This document shows positions 12,355-20,879 of a DNA stretch of 64,000 nucleotides, in pieces; the stretch's first letter is position 1; the number at the start of each line of letters is the position of its first letter. The DNA lies in contig NC_087064.1 of NCBI RefSeq assembly GCF_963678635.1, positions 78,222,512 through 78,286,511 on the forward strand, given 5' to 3'. A model generated the notes under the pieces. The model worked only from the letters and a program-made list of their open reading frames with translations, made no database searches and was not told where the DNA came from. The DNA is from Symsagittifera roscoffensis. Its lineage: Eukaryota; Xenacoelomorpha; Acoela; Convolutidae. Both the position numbers and the translations under genes were made by a program.

Positions 12355-12516
12355 ATGATTAGGTTTGGTATCAGATTTTCAGAGATTTGCTTTGAAAAAT
12401 TCATCAACTTTGAGTTATCGTCTCAAATCTACATCAAAATCAAAGAACTTGAATATCTGCTGAAAAATCAGCAATTTCTCATCGATTATATACAAAATAT
12501 TCAGTTAACGTCATGA
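12355..12516 (+). CDS. Hypothetical 53-aa Polinton protein
   Basis: ATG-initiated frame with a charged central stretch (QIYIKIKELEYLLKNQQ) suggesting a helix. Its TGA overlaps the ATG of the next ORF (ATGA, 12513-12516), the same coupling seen at other gene joints of this element. The frame is open upstream to at least 12241, so it may be the tail of the preceding broken ORF. No family recognised. Confidence 0.4.
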   Translation: MIRFGIRFSEICFEKFINFELSSQIYIKIKELEYLLKNQQFLIDYIQNIQLTS

Positions 12517-12671
12517 GAAGACTTGCAGAGATGCTACTTTTATTAATTTTTCTTCTTTTGTTACTTATATCGGCAATATTTTTTATTTTTACAGCAAACA
12601 ACGCTTGGTCATTTGTTTTTGCGATTGCCTTTGTGTACATTTTTACTTATTTGAAAGACTTAAGTCCTTAA
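12513..12671 (+). CDS. Small two-span membrane protein (52 aa)
   Basis: Intact short ORF: basic start MRRLAEM, a run of about 20 Leu/Ile/Phe residues, a short TANNAW turn, a second hydrophobic segment (SFVFAIAFVYIFTY) and a polar end KDLSP. That is the layout of a hairpin membrane protein. The start codon overlaps the preceding stop in an ATGA. Small membrane proteins are common in Polintons and related viruses, but this one matches no family I know. It lies outside the duplicated segment, so copy 2 cannot test it. Confidence 0.5.
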   Translation: MRRLAEMLLLLIFLLLLLISAIFFIFTANNAWSFVFAIAFVYIFTYLKDLSP

Positions 12672-12680
12672 AAGGTTCCT

Positions 12681-12860
12681 CTGATTGGATAGGACATTTT
12701 GAACAAAAATGAACATATTTGTGATTGGAAACGACAATGTGTAAAATGTAGCTTTGTTTCGAACTGAATACGAGTGTTGTATAAGAATTCCATAGAAGGA
12801 AGCTAAAATCTGATTGGGCACGACTACAACCCAAATACGGAAAATTCATTCTGATTGGTT
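12681..12860. promoter_or_regulatory. Four phased CCAAT boxes (inverted) upstream of the 13047 gene
   Basis: TGATTGG (reverse CCAAT) occurs with the ATTGG core at 12684, 12724, 12813 and 12854, spaced 40, 89 and 41 bp. Three survive in copy 2 (about 25290, 25380 and 25422). The region lies just upstream of the plus-strand ORF at 13047, followed by two copies of a TTTCAACTTAAC(T/C) motif. CCAAT boxes bind NF-Y in animals; use here is inferred. Confidence 0.5.
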
Positions 12861-13046
12861 ATACCCACACATTCCAGTTGGAGGTACCCCTCTCTCTTAA
12901 CTAAAAATCATTTTATTTTCAACTTAACTAACGTCAACTACTTCCTCTCTCAACCCTAAATACATTAATTTCAACTTAACCACCGTCATTTTTCTCTCTC
13001 TTAACTTGTTTTTACTCTGTATTGTTAACACAACTTATTCATCAAA

Positions 13047-13535
13047 ATGATCTTCTCAGTACAAAACAACAACCTTACGTTCTCGGTGGAGTTTTCGGCT
13101 GGCTTAACACAAATCCAAGTGCGAGAAACCGTTTGTGGAGTTTTTCTGGCACGAATGGACATCCCAATCCAAGTCTGGCACATGGTGGAGGTAATGCGCA
13201 GGGATTTCAACGAACATCATACAACGCAAGTACCTCTTACAGAGAATCAACTTGGAGAAATGCAAATGATGGAGGAAGTGGACGAGCATGTCGGAATGAA
13301 CTACCCCGAAACTCCTGACTCTAGATATGTGGCTCAACCATTCGACGATTTCCTCTTTCCTTGGGAAGAGGGATCTGTGGACAACCCAATTACCATCCAA
13401 GAGGATGAGGGGTTCTCTCAGCCAAGAACTCCAGTCAGCGAACCACCAGTGGTGGATGCAAGACCAGCTTTGCGCTCCATTGAGAACTTGCAAAATTTTG
13501 AGAACTCAGCTACTCAACAACTCTTTGAATTGTAA
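13047..13535 (+). CDS. Hypothetical acidic Polinton protein, 162 aa (copy 1)
   Basis: Complete ATG-to-TAA ORF. It keeps its full length in both element copies (partner 25615-26103, about 94% identical by eye), although most neighbours are broken. The N-terminal 60 residues look folded (IFSVQNNNLTFSVEF, then IPIQVWHMVEV). The C-terminal half is acidic and proline-rich, with a PITIQEDE stretch resembling a SUMO-interacting motif (hydrophobic core followed by acids). There is no signal peptide or membrane span. Family unknown. It is the first gene downstream of the CCAAT cluster, a position compatible with an early regulatory protein; that is inference only. Confidence 0.65.
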   Translation: MIFSVQNNNLTFSVEFSAGLTQIQVRETVCGVFLARMDIPIQVWHMVEVMRRDFNEHHTTQVPLTENQLGEMQMMEEVDEHVGMNYPETPDSRYVAQPFDDFLFPWEEGSVDNPITIQEDEGFSQPRTPVSEPPVVDARPALRSIENLQNFENSATQQLFEL

Positions 13536-14408
13536 ATAAATTGATTATTGTTCTTTGTTTTGTAATTTAATTTCTCTACATCTAGTAATTTTTTTTAAAG
13601 AGATAGGAACAAAGAGATCATAGAAAAGTTTTTAAAGAAATTTCAAAGGTAAAACTTTGTTAAAAATGAAACTAATTATGCATCTGGTAAATACTTTTAT
13701 AGAATTTTGTTAGAAAGATGACAAAAAATTAAACCAAGTTTTGCAAGCATGTTAAAAACTTTACATTAATTTTTGCATTAATTTTTGCAAAAATTTTCAT
13801 AGTTTTTTTTGCACACTTGTTTAAAAAATCAAAGCAAATCTCGCAAATTAAGAAAAATTTCATTAAATATTTTCGCATTTTAAAGAAAACTGAAAGAGGG
13901 TTTTCTTGCACTGTTAATAATTAAAGTAAATTAAAATCTTTGTTTTAATTTTGATTATAAAGAAATCTCTTTTTGCATGTATTTTGATCAAAAACATTGG
14001 AAAAACAATGTGTTAAGGTAGGGAATATTACTCAAAGTCAGCAATACAGAAAAATTTTTAGCATTAATTTAACAAGTTTTTTACAATAACATTTTGCAAT
14101 TTTTGCATATGCATAAGAAAAAATAAGTTAGATTTTTGCATTTGTTTTCAAAAAAACCACGCAAAAATTTGCATCTAACGCGAAAATTTGTTGAAAATTT
14201 TTGCATACTTGTTGAAAAAACCAAAACAGTTTTTGCTTCTTGTAAAAAAGTTTAATTTAAATTTTGCAAACGTGTTGAAAAAATCGAGCCAAAATTTGCA
14301 TCTTGCGAGTTAAACTTAGCACACGTGTTGAAAATTACAAATTTGATTGTAGAAAATTTTTTTGATATAAACAAAAACAATTTTGACAAGAATTTTATTA
14401 ACAAATTT
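13536..14408. repeat. AT-rich non-coding segment with degenerate TTTTGCA repeats
   Basis: No plus-strand gene. Repeated variants of TTTTGCA, followed by (T/A)ACTTGTTGAAAAAA(T/C)C and then AAATTTGCATCTTGCG, occur at roughly 13735-14340. They form a diverged tandem array with an irregular period of about 45-60 bp, conserved in copy 2 at 26280-26900. It lies between convergent or divergent genes and could be an origin-like or regulatory region. Function unknown. Confidence 0.5.
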
Positions 14409-15005
14409 TCAATTATTAATAGAAAAATTGATACGCTCACTATTTACAGTACCATAACCATCAATGAAATAATCAACAATTTTCAACAAGTAAGTCTCAT
14501 ACTTTGAGTTTTGAACTTTTCGAATCCTTTCCAAAAAAGCTAATCCAAGAGTCTGAGTGGACGCAAGCTTCTGAGCAGAACTGAGATAATGTCTTTTGAA
14601 TTTTTTTCACAGCAGCCGTTTCATTGCAACACTGGGTAATTTTTCCGGTACTTTACATTTCAAGTTGCGTTCGACTGCACGATTCAATTGATTGAAAACT
14701 TCACCTCTTGATGAAATAAAATTGGAATAAAATCTGTATTTATATAAAGTATATATACAATCAACAATTTGGTAAGTGAAATGATATTTATCTAATCTTT
14801 GCAAAATCTGATCGAGCAATGATCCGATTAATACTAAGTGAAATTTGTAATTTTCCACTGGGCAAAATGATGAATGGTTAGATACACAGTAGCCTTGGGT
14901 GACAATAATTTTTTCATAAAAGTTTTCTGAGACAGAGATAAAAAGAGATTTTGCATTGTAAAACGAATAAAAAGTGGGATATGCTTGACAAATGGCGGAT
15001 GCCAT
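14409..15005 (-). pseudogene. Minus-strand Polinton gene of unknown function, about 198 codons
   Basis: An ATG at 15005 opens 132 codons to a TGA at 14607; the same frame then stays open another 65 codons to a TGA at 14409. In copy 2 the 14607 position is a sense codon, while a different stop interrupts five codons earlier. Each copy thus carries a private nonsense change in an ancestral frame of about 198 codons. Visible segments include SLLDQILQRLDKYHFTYQIVDC and KLASTQTLGLAFLERI. It is flanked by plus-strand genes. No family recognised; possibly a helical protein. Confidence 0.55.
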
Positions 15006-15243
15006 CGCCGACTACTCGTTGAAAATCATTTTTACCTATATTGAATTGTTTAGATATTAGTTCCTTCACCTACGAAATGTCTATATTTGGATCATCACTT
15101 ACTCATTATTCCATATGAGGTAATAATACCTTATTTGGAATGTACAGTGATTCATCTACATTTCCTAATTTCTATAAAATTACAAAAATCATTATTTTGA
15201 AATATCTACTACTGATCAGTTAGCTCTGAGTCTCAAATCAAAA

Positions 15244-15784
15244 ATGTATTCACGAAAAGATATCTTTCCCAACTATATTGAATTTGCTAATAACCAAAAA
15301 AAAACTGGGAGATTTTCTTGGTCCCAAAAACCGTACAACGGAAAAAATTTACTTTGAACCTTGCTTCCAATTGCTAAAGACAAATGAATCGGGACAAATC
15401 GAAACAACCCAGCAAGTCTATCTTGGTGAAAAAGAAGGGGAAAGGATATCAGCAATATGGAATACTGTTATTCACGATGCTGAAAACCTTGGACTCGTTC
15501 CTGTATTGGAACCAAATCTTGACAAAGAGTCAACCATGGAGCAGGAACTTGCGAACTGTCATACGGTGTATGACATAGCAACATACAAGAAGAGAAGGGT
15601 GTCTGTCACAATCAAGAAGTACAGTGTGAAGAAGCCTTCCTACATTCAAATTCGACTCTTGACTGCAAAGGAGAACGAAGTCTTGAAGCAAGTAGCTTAT
15701 GTCAACTATACTTTGAACAAATTCAAAGAACTCGCCCAAGTCTTCGGAGATTTTATGTTTGTTGAGAACTGTAATGTTCAATAG
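15244..15784 (+). pseudogene. Hypothetical Polinton protein (179-aa family), frameshifted in copy 1
   Basis: The ATG at 15244 (start MYSRKDI) matches the intact 179-aa ORF at 27820-28359. Copy 1 has one extra T at about 15348, shifting the frame, after which the rest reads open to TAG 15784. It contains conserved lysine-rich strands (YKKRRVSVTIKKYS) and an NYTLNKFKELAQVFGDFMFVE helix at the end. No family recognised. It lies upstream of the exonuclease/ATPase block. Confidence 0.6.
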
Positions 15785-15865
15785 TTTTGTTGAGTGATCT
15801 TATCATAGTAATTCAAATATTCATCTTCTTGAATCATTTTTTAAAATTTCTTTGAGCTGAGCAGT

Positions 15866-16293
15866 ATGAGTTGGAACATTGGTTTTTCCAGAAAGCTTGT
15901 TTTAAAGCTTCAAAATAAATTGGAACTTTTTCATATCGTCTTACAAGAAAAGTCCCAGAAATTTTCACTAACCGTTTTGGAATCTCAAAATTTACTAAAA
16001 TTGCAACATTTGGATACAGAATCACAAATTTCTCAATTTGAGTGGACTTTGCATAATGGAAGACGAAAAATTTTTCTAAGCTATCATTCAGATATTCAGA
16101 AAATAGATCTTATAGAGTATCGTAGAAAAGGAAACACTTAGAAAAACAATCAGAAATTTCAGTTGGAAAAAAAGGCTTATGATAATTTGGTTGATTTTAT
16201 CCCCTCAGTTTTGTCTTATGTAGAAACATTCAAAAAAACTTATATCATTATTGACGAATTAACTGTAGAAAATGAACGTTCAGAAATTGAATG
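15866..16293 (+). pseudogene. Hypothetical Polinton protein (MSWNIGFS family), interrupted
   Basis: The ATG at 15866 opens 91 codons to a TAG at 16139-16141, then the same frame continues to about 16293. The TAG is present at the equivalent place in copy 2, so the lesion precedes the duplication. Content includes EWTLHNGRRKIFLSY and YDNLVDFIPSVLSYVETF. Family not recognised. It may form one gene with the next segment. Confidence 0.45.
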
Positions 16294-16677
16294 AAATTTT
16301 GAGAAATTTTGATTTGATTAAGCAGGACTTTTCATCAAATACAAAGAGAAAAAATTACTTTCTTTGCACCTGTATTATTTTGGACCCAAACATATATTTG
16401 AAAGAAATGGTCCAAACAATTTTCTTTTGGGGGTCTAATTGGATACGGAAATTCTAGTATGGATTACTTTTTTGCAAATTCAAAAATTTTCAGACTTCAT
16501 GCAATTTTACATGATGCAGCTGGATCTGTGAAGTCTACCACTTAAAAGGGACCTGGTTATTGTTATGTTTTACCTAGATTTCCAAGTTCTTGTTTTCTTG
16601 GTCACGTGACTGGAGTGTTCTTCTGTTTATATGTTAAAATTTTTGCTTCATCAGTAGATGCATTGTTCGATTGTTAG
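16294..16677 (+). pseudogene. Hypothetical Polinton protein segment (HDAAGS motif), frameshifted
   Basis: Pieces in changing frames spell a conserved block also found, more open, at 28859-29179 (106 aa): FDLIK...TKRKNYFLC, then RLHAILHDAAGSVKS, then KGPGYCYVLPRFPSSCFL. In copy 1 a TAA replaces a Tyr codon in the KSTT(Y)KGPG segment. It ends near TAG 16677, just before the exonuclease-like gene. The His/Asp-containing motif suggests an enzyme, but I cannot assign a family. Confidence 0.45.
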
Positions 16678-16715
16678 TTATTTTATTAAAAATTTCGACG
16701 AAAACAGTTACCATC

Positions 16716-17183
16716 ATGAGTCTAGTTGTTTTGGATATTGAGTGTATTGAAAGTAAAATAGTGAAAGAGTTAGGAGTTTATAAAAATGGACAAACTATGG
16801 GATATTCCTTTCTTCCTCCCAAAAAATTCAAAGCTACATCTCAGTCTGCTTGGTGTACGAAGCATCTTCATGGAATCAATTGGAACAGTGGCCATGAAAA
16901 ATATACTGCGCTTGAAAAAATATTGAAAAAATTAAAAGCTCCAGAAACTGAGTTTTTTGCAAGAGGTTATGAAAAAAGTAAAATTCTGTCAGAAATTTCG
17001 GAAACAAAGGTTACAAACTTGGATGACTACACTTGTCCGAAAATTCAAAATCTGATTTTCAAAGATTTTCATTTTTGATTGGAGGTGTAGCAACTATCCA
17101 TTTCGTCATGCAAAAACTCTTCAATGTGCGGAAAGAAAAGCATTTGCATACGGAACATGGACTCGACGTTTTTTTAACAAATT
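16716..17183 (+). pseudogene. Exonuclease-like protein (DxE start motif), broken
   Basis: The ATG at 16716 begins MSLVVLDIECIE, a DxE exonuclease-I-like motif. Conserved blocks follow: LGVYKNGQTMGYSFLPPKKF, WCTKHLHGINWNSG, EFFARGYEK and NLDDYTCPKIQNLIF. The end segment, with H..CAERT in copy 2 (about 29670), is frameshifted here near 17060. The pattern fits an RNase H-fold 3'-5' exonuclease-like family that I have seen only in Polinton-type contexts. The activity is inferred from DxE and trailing His/Asp residues. The coding end likely meets an intron-like segment at 17184. Confidence 0.55.
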
Positions 17184-17258
17184 GTAAATTATATTATTCC
17201 TAATGTACTACCATTTTCAAACTTTAATTAAATTTCATTGTCAATTTTTTCTTTTTAG
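17184..17258 (+). other. Intron-like segment before the membrane-protein gene
   Basis: Starts GTAAAT and ends TTTTTTCTTTTTAG, 75 bp, with the same boundaries in copy 2 (29736-29809, 74 bp). Removing it places the exonuclease-like stop and the next ATG (17266) close together. It is supported by the strong acceptor and by conservation of both ends, but it is not proven. Confidence 0.4.
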
Positions 17259-17265
17259 AGTTAAG

Positions 17266-17528
17266 ATGGCCGATCAATGTGACAAGCCCGTAAATTTAGG
17301 AAATGTTGTTTTTGATGAGGAGAATCATGGACGAAAATCATGGAAGTTGTTTGACGTACATGTAATAGATCTCTTGTAGTTTTTTTGTGCCAATTTTTTG
17401 TCACAGTTTTAATACTAGCATGTGCAATCGTTCGAATAATGTTATGCAGTACATGTGAAGAAACAACATTTTGGGTAGCAATTTTATCAAGTACAGTCGG
17501 TCATAATTTACCTTCTCCAAAGCTATGA
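17266..17528 (+). pseudogene. Small single-span membrane protein, frameshifted in copy 1
   Basis: ATG at 17266 (MADQCDKPVNL). Copy 2 has it intact at 29817-30080 (87 aa). There, a polar N-terminus precedes a membrane segment SLVVFLCQFFVIVLILACAI, followed by a short Cys/Trp-containing outer or inner tail. Copy 1 has lost a G after GKLF, shifting the frame before the span. The TGA (17526-17528) overlaps the ATPase ATG at 17525 as ATGA. It is probably a virion or assembly membrane protein, judged by its position next to the packaging ATPase. Confidence 0.6.
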
Positions 17529-18385
17529 ATAAAATAATTTCTACCAAAGAACGAGTTTTTATTTCGCTAGTTGGACGAAATGGATCTGGAAAATCGCATC
17601 TTATTTTTGAGTGGTTAAAATTGGTACATTTCAACCAAAGTTTGACAATTTTTTTTATCAACATTATCAACCGTTTTATGGACAAGTGCAAAGAAAAAAC
17701 CTTAAGTTTATCCAAGGAGTTGACTTTGAACTGATTGAAAACCTTCCCAATAATAAAACAAAATACTTGTTAATATTTTATGACTCTTGTGAAGAATTTT
17801 CAAGCTCTAAGCAGTTTGTAAAAATTGCTACTGCTGGAAAACACAGGGGACTGAATACAATATATGTTAAGCATAACTTGTTTCATCAAAGCAAATTGGG
17901 AAGAGATGTTGAGTTACAAAATAAACATATAATCTTATTCAAGTCACCGAGAGATGTTTTACAAATCAATACATTAAGTCAACAACTAGGTCTAGGTTCA
18001 CAATTGAAAGAGTGGTATCAAGATGCAACATCTACTCCTTATGGTCATTTACTCATTGATTTAACTCCAAAAACAGTTGATTCGCTAAGATATTGCACAA
18101 ACAGTGGTTCAGTTCCATCACAATTTTATCTACCAGCAGGAACACAAAACAAAGTTTTTGGACGATGAGCATACAATACGTCTCTATACTCCCAATATTT
18201 CAAACATTTTCCCAAAAACTTCAAAAACAATTCATCCTCCATTGTCCAAAAAGTTTCATTCAGTTCCTCAGCGAATGTCTAGTAAACTTGCTTCGAGGCG
18301 GGCTAAAAGATCTTCGAAAGGTAGACGTAGTAAAATATCGAAGAGAAATATCAGAACTCACACGAAGAAGAACTTCACTGCATAA
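17525..18385 (+). pseudogene. Packaging ATPase (FtsK/HerA type), frameshifted
   Basis: Walker A is intact as GRNGSGKS about 16 residues from the ATG. The Walker B region reads LLIFYDSCEE near 17770, where the second copy has FDDSCEE, so copy 1 has lost a conserved Asp. The downstream block TAGKHRGLNTIYVKHNLFHQ and the LTPKTVDSLRY segment are typical of Polinton/adenovirus-like genome-packaging ATPases, which pump DNA into capsids. Frameshifts near 17640 and 18145 separate three pieces. The basic Ser/Arg/Lys-rich C-terminus ends at TAA 18385. Confidence 0.88.
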
Positions 18386-18468
18386 AAGGAGAACTATTTT
18401 AAGCTCGCCAAAAGGTTTACAATGAATATCTGTTATCACTCCTTTTGTCATTAAGCGATTGACATAGT

Positions 18469-18879
18469 ATGGATCACTTTGTTCTAATTCCTTACTCAAT
18501 TTATCAATCACAAAGTACACTTCCAAAAAAATCAAAATTGGAACAAAAGCAAGAAAAAGAGGAGATTGTACCAAAAAATTTTGTTTCTATTTACAGTGCT
18601 GTAAATGCAAAGTTGAAAACGAGTAACAATAAGCACCTTATTGATTTAATTTTGAATTCTCCTAGAATTAGACTAAGTCAGTCAGAAAGTATCATATTAG
18701 ATAATCGAGACACAAAAGAATCAATTGTAGACTTTATGTGTGCACTAAAGCGAAAAAATATCGACTTTACCGATATTTACTTTACCATTTTGGAAGCAAC
18801 TCGAATTCCACCTAAACTTGTTGTCAACAAGGATGCCAAAGCGAAAGACAGAGGAACTTGGATCCCTTTCAAAATCTGA
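18469..18879 (+). CDS. Hypothetical Polinton protein upstream of integrase, 136 aa
   Basis: Complete ORF from ATG to TGA. It starts MDHFVLIPYSIYQSQSTL and ends AKDRGTWIPFKI, with a lysine/glutamate-rich middle. Its last 47 bases overlap the start of the integrase frame (ATG 18833) in a different frame. Copy 2 (31033-31407) has the same start and end but a deletion in the middle. Polintons often carry an uncharacterised gene next to the integrase; I do not know its job. Confidence 0.6.
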   Translation: MDHFVLIPYSIYQSQSTLPKKSKLEQKQEKEEIVPKNFVSIYSAVNAKLKTSNNKHLIDLILNSPRIRLSQSESIILDNRDTKESIVDFMCALKRKNIDFTDIYFTILEATRIPPKLVVNKDAKAKDRGTWIPFKI

Positions 18880-19700
18880 AAAGGTAAGTGTAAACAGATT
18901 GTGTTAAAGGGGTAGAGCTGCGTACGGTTCTGTGCGGAACTTGAGTAAAGCAAGCGGATTGTCAAAAAGGAAGGTAGAACAATTTTTACAAACGAAGTCA
19001 TCATATACAAAATTTGGTCCCCCAATCAGACGTTTCCGAAGGCTTCAGGCAATTTCAAAATATATAAATGAAATTTGGTGTATGGATTTGGCATTTGTGG
19101 GCAAACTAGCGAGTCAAAACAAGGGAGTCAAATATTTATTGGTTGCTGTTGATGTTTTTTCGCGATTTGTCAGAGTTCAAACAATGATAACTAAATATGC
19201 CAAAGACACATTGCAAGCTTTCAAAAAAATGATTTCTCGAAAAAACATTCCTGAAAAGCTTTGGTTGATAAAAGAACGGAATATGCTGGAATTTTCAAAA
19301 AATTTTGCAAGGAAAAAAGCATTGAAGTTTACTCGACCATGAGTGAAACAAAAGCTGCATTTGCAGAGAGAGCCATTCAATCATTAAAACACATTATTTA
19401 CCGCTAAATAGAAGATCATGGTGAAAAATTCATTCACAAGCTACCGCAATTTGTGTCTACAATGAATTGTCGCGTCAATAGATCTATTGGGAAATCACCT
19501 AGAGATGACAAGAATACTGATTTCCTCTCAATTCTGTACAATAAGACTCTAGCAAGGTATAAGAAACTAAACTTCAAAGTTGGAGACAGAGTGAGATTTT
19601 CAAAGAATGATATTCCGTTCCGAAAAGGATATAAACTAGAATTTACAGATGAAATTTTCGAAATTTCGGCAATATCTACTAAAAATCCTTTCAACGCTTC
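18833..19700 (+). pseudogene. Retroviral-like (DDE) integrase, frameshifted
   Basis: The ATG at 18833 (MPKRKTEE) lies inside the end of the upstream ORF and leads, through a stop in this copy, to YGSVRNLSKASGLSKRK. The rve core has the first acidic residue in EIWCMDLAF, followed by VDVFSRFVRVQ. The second acidic region is ruined by a frameshift here (LWLIKERN) but reads WVDKGTEYAK in copy 2. The Glu helix is KAAFAERAIQ. A GPY/F-like C-terminal strand set, FKVGDRVRFSKND, follows. It would insert the element into DNA. The frame continues without a stop into the next protein, an apparent fusion. Confidence 0.88.
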
Positions 19701-20490
19701 TTTTAATTGTTATCCGAATAATAGTCTTAGTTCTTTTACAAACTTTCTACCTGACCAAATACATTTGAAAGGAGAATGGGAGGTTGCTATTTCAGAAATA
19801 TCATACCCTTCTTTGTACCAAAGTGTTACAGAGGGAAAGTTTACTTTTGTAGATGGTAGAGAAAGTTTTGAGGAGAAAAGAAAGATTGTACCGATGAACA
19901 TTGAACCAGAATTGTATCCAAGTTTTGTTGATCTAGTTGTAGCCATGAACAACAAAATTCGAGAACGTCTAGGTGCTCAAGTTTTTGAATATAACGAAAT
20001 CTATGTATCAGTAGATAAAATTACACAAAAGGTTGCCGTTCATTTACCTGAGAATCAATCAGTGTTTATAAGTCGGTTTGTTGATTTCGGTCACATTTTT
20101 GGTTGTGATTTAGAACAAAATCAAACAGGGGTTATAATGAAAGGAAAAGGTCCACACTAGCCTCAGTATTCTTACGACATTATAAGAATACATTCCCTAA
20201 TGGTATATAGTGATATTATAGAATAAAACATAGACGGTGATACAAAACTCCCTTATTGCGTTGTATTCCTTTTATCTCCAAAGTGAAGAGTGGAGATATA
20301 ATTTCTACAGGACAGTACATGAATTATCAATCCTTTACAAACTTACAGTTTAAAAAGCTGTTGAAAAACTCTTTCCATAGTATCAAGATAGAACTAAGAG
20401 ATAGTACAGGCGAAAAAATTCTTTTTGTATCCGTAGGAACTACCGAGTTATTTTCTTGTTTCGCAAGATTTCGAATAATGATTTTTGATT
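19701..20490 (+). pseudogene. Conserved Polinton virion-associated protein (LPxxI/WEVAISEISYP family), broken
   Basis: Starts directly after the integrase C-terminus, in the same frame, with NCYPNNSLSSFTNFLPDQIHL and then GEWEVAISEISYPSLYQ, a pattern I associate with a large conserved structural-type protein of Polintons. It continues through MNNKIRERLGAQVFEY, meets TAG at 20160, and resumes in other frames with VKSGDIISTGQYMNYQSFTN and SIKIELRDSTGEKI. It ends near 20490. In both copies the start is fused to the integrase, so a deletion preceded the duplication. Exact role unknown; neighbours are capsid genes. Confidence 0.7.
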
Positions 20491-20505
20491 TAAACTTCAT
20501 TCGAA

Positions 20506-20879
20506 ATGGTTGCTCAAAACTCAGCAGATTTCCCTATTTTTCGAGGACATGCAAGACAACGTGGAAGAGGTTTCGGAGCTCTTGCACAAACTCTTTGGAG
20601 AACTGCAATCCCCTTCATTAAAAAATATATAGTCCCAGCTGCGAAAAGAATTGGAGCAGATTTGTTTCAAATCGCAGCTCCAGAGATTGGGGAAGTTGTT
20701 AGTGGAGGTAAAAACTCAAAACATTTGCCAAAGATGTGGGAACAAAATCAGTTTGGAAACAATTGGGAGGTGGAAAAAAGAAATCTAAGCGTAGAACTGG
20801 TAGAACCAGATCCAATTCTCGAAAAAGTAGATCGAAAAACAGTCGCTTTCGCAAAGACTTTTTTGACAATAAAAAATGA
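20506..20879 (+). pseudogene. Basic, amphipathic minor virion protein (pVI/core-like)
   Basis: The ATG at 20506 starts MVAQNSADFPIFRGHARQRG. A helix ALAQTLWRTAIPFIKKYIVPAAKRIG follows, then AAPEIGEVVSG. One frameshift later, near 20740-20780, the natural end is strongly basic with repeated Ser-Arg/Lys, closing at a TGA that overlaps the capsid ATG (ATGA, 20876-20879). Layout and position resemble the membrane-active or DNA-condensing small virion proteins of Polintons and adenoviruses. Function inferred, not shown. Confidence 0.6.

Noticed and set aside
18880..18914. Intron between the 136-aa ORF and integrase (GTAAGTG...AAAG)
   Set aside because: Only about 30 bp, and copy 2 has lost the GT. 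An overlapping ATG at 18833/31361 explains the integrase start without splicing.
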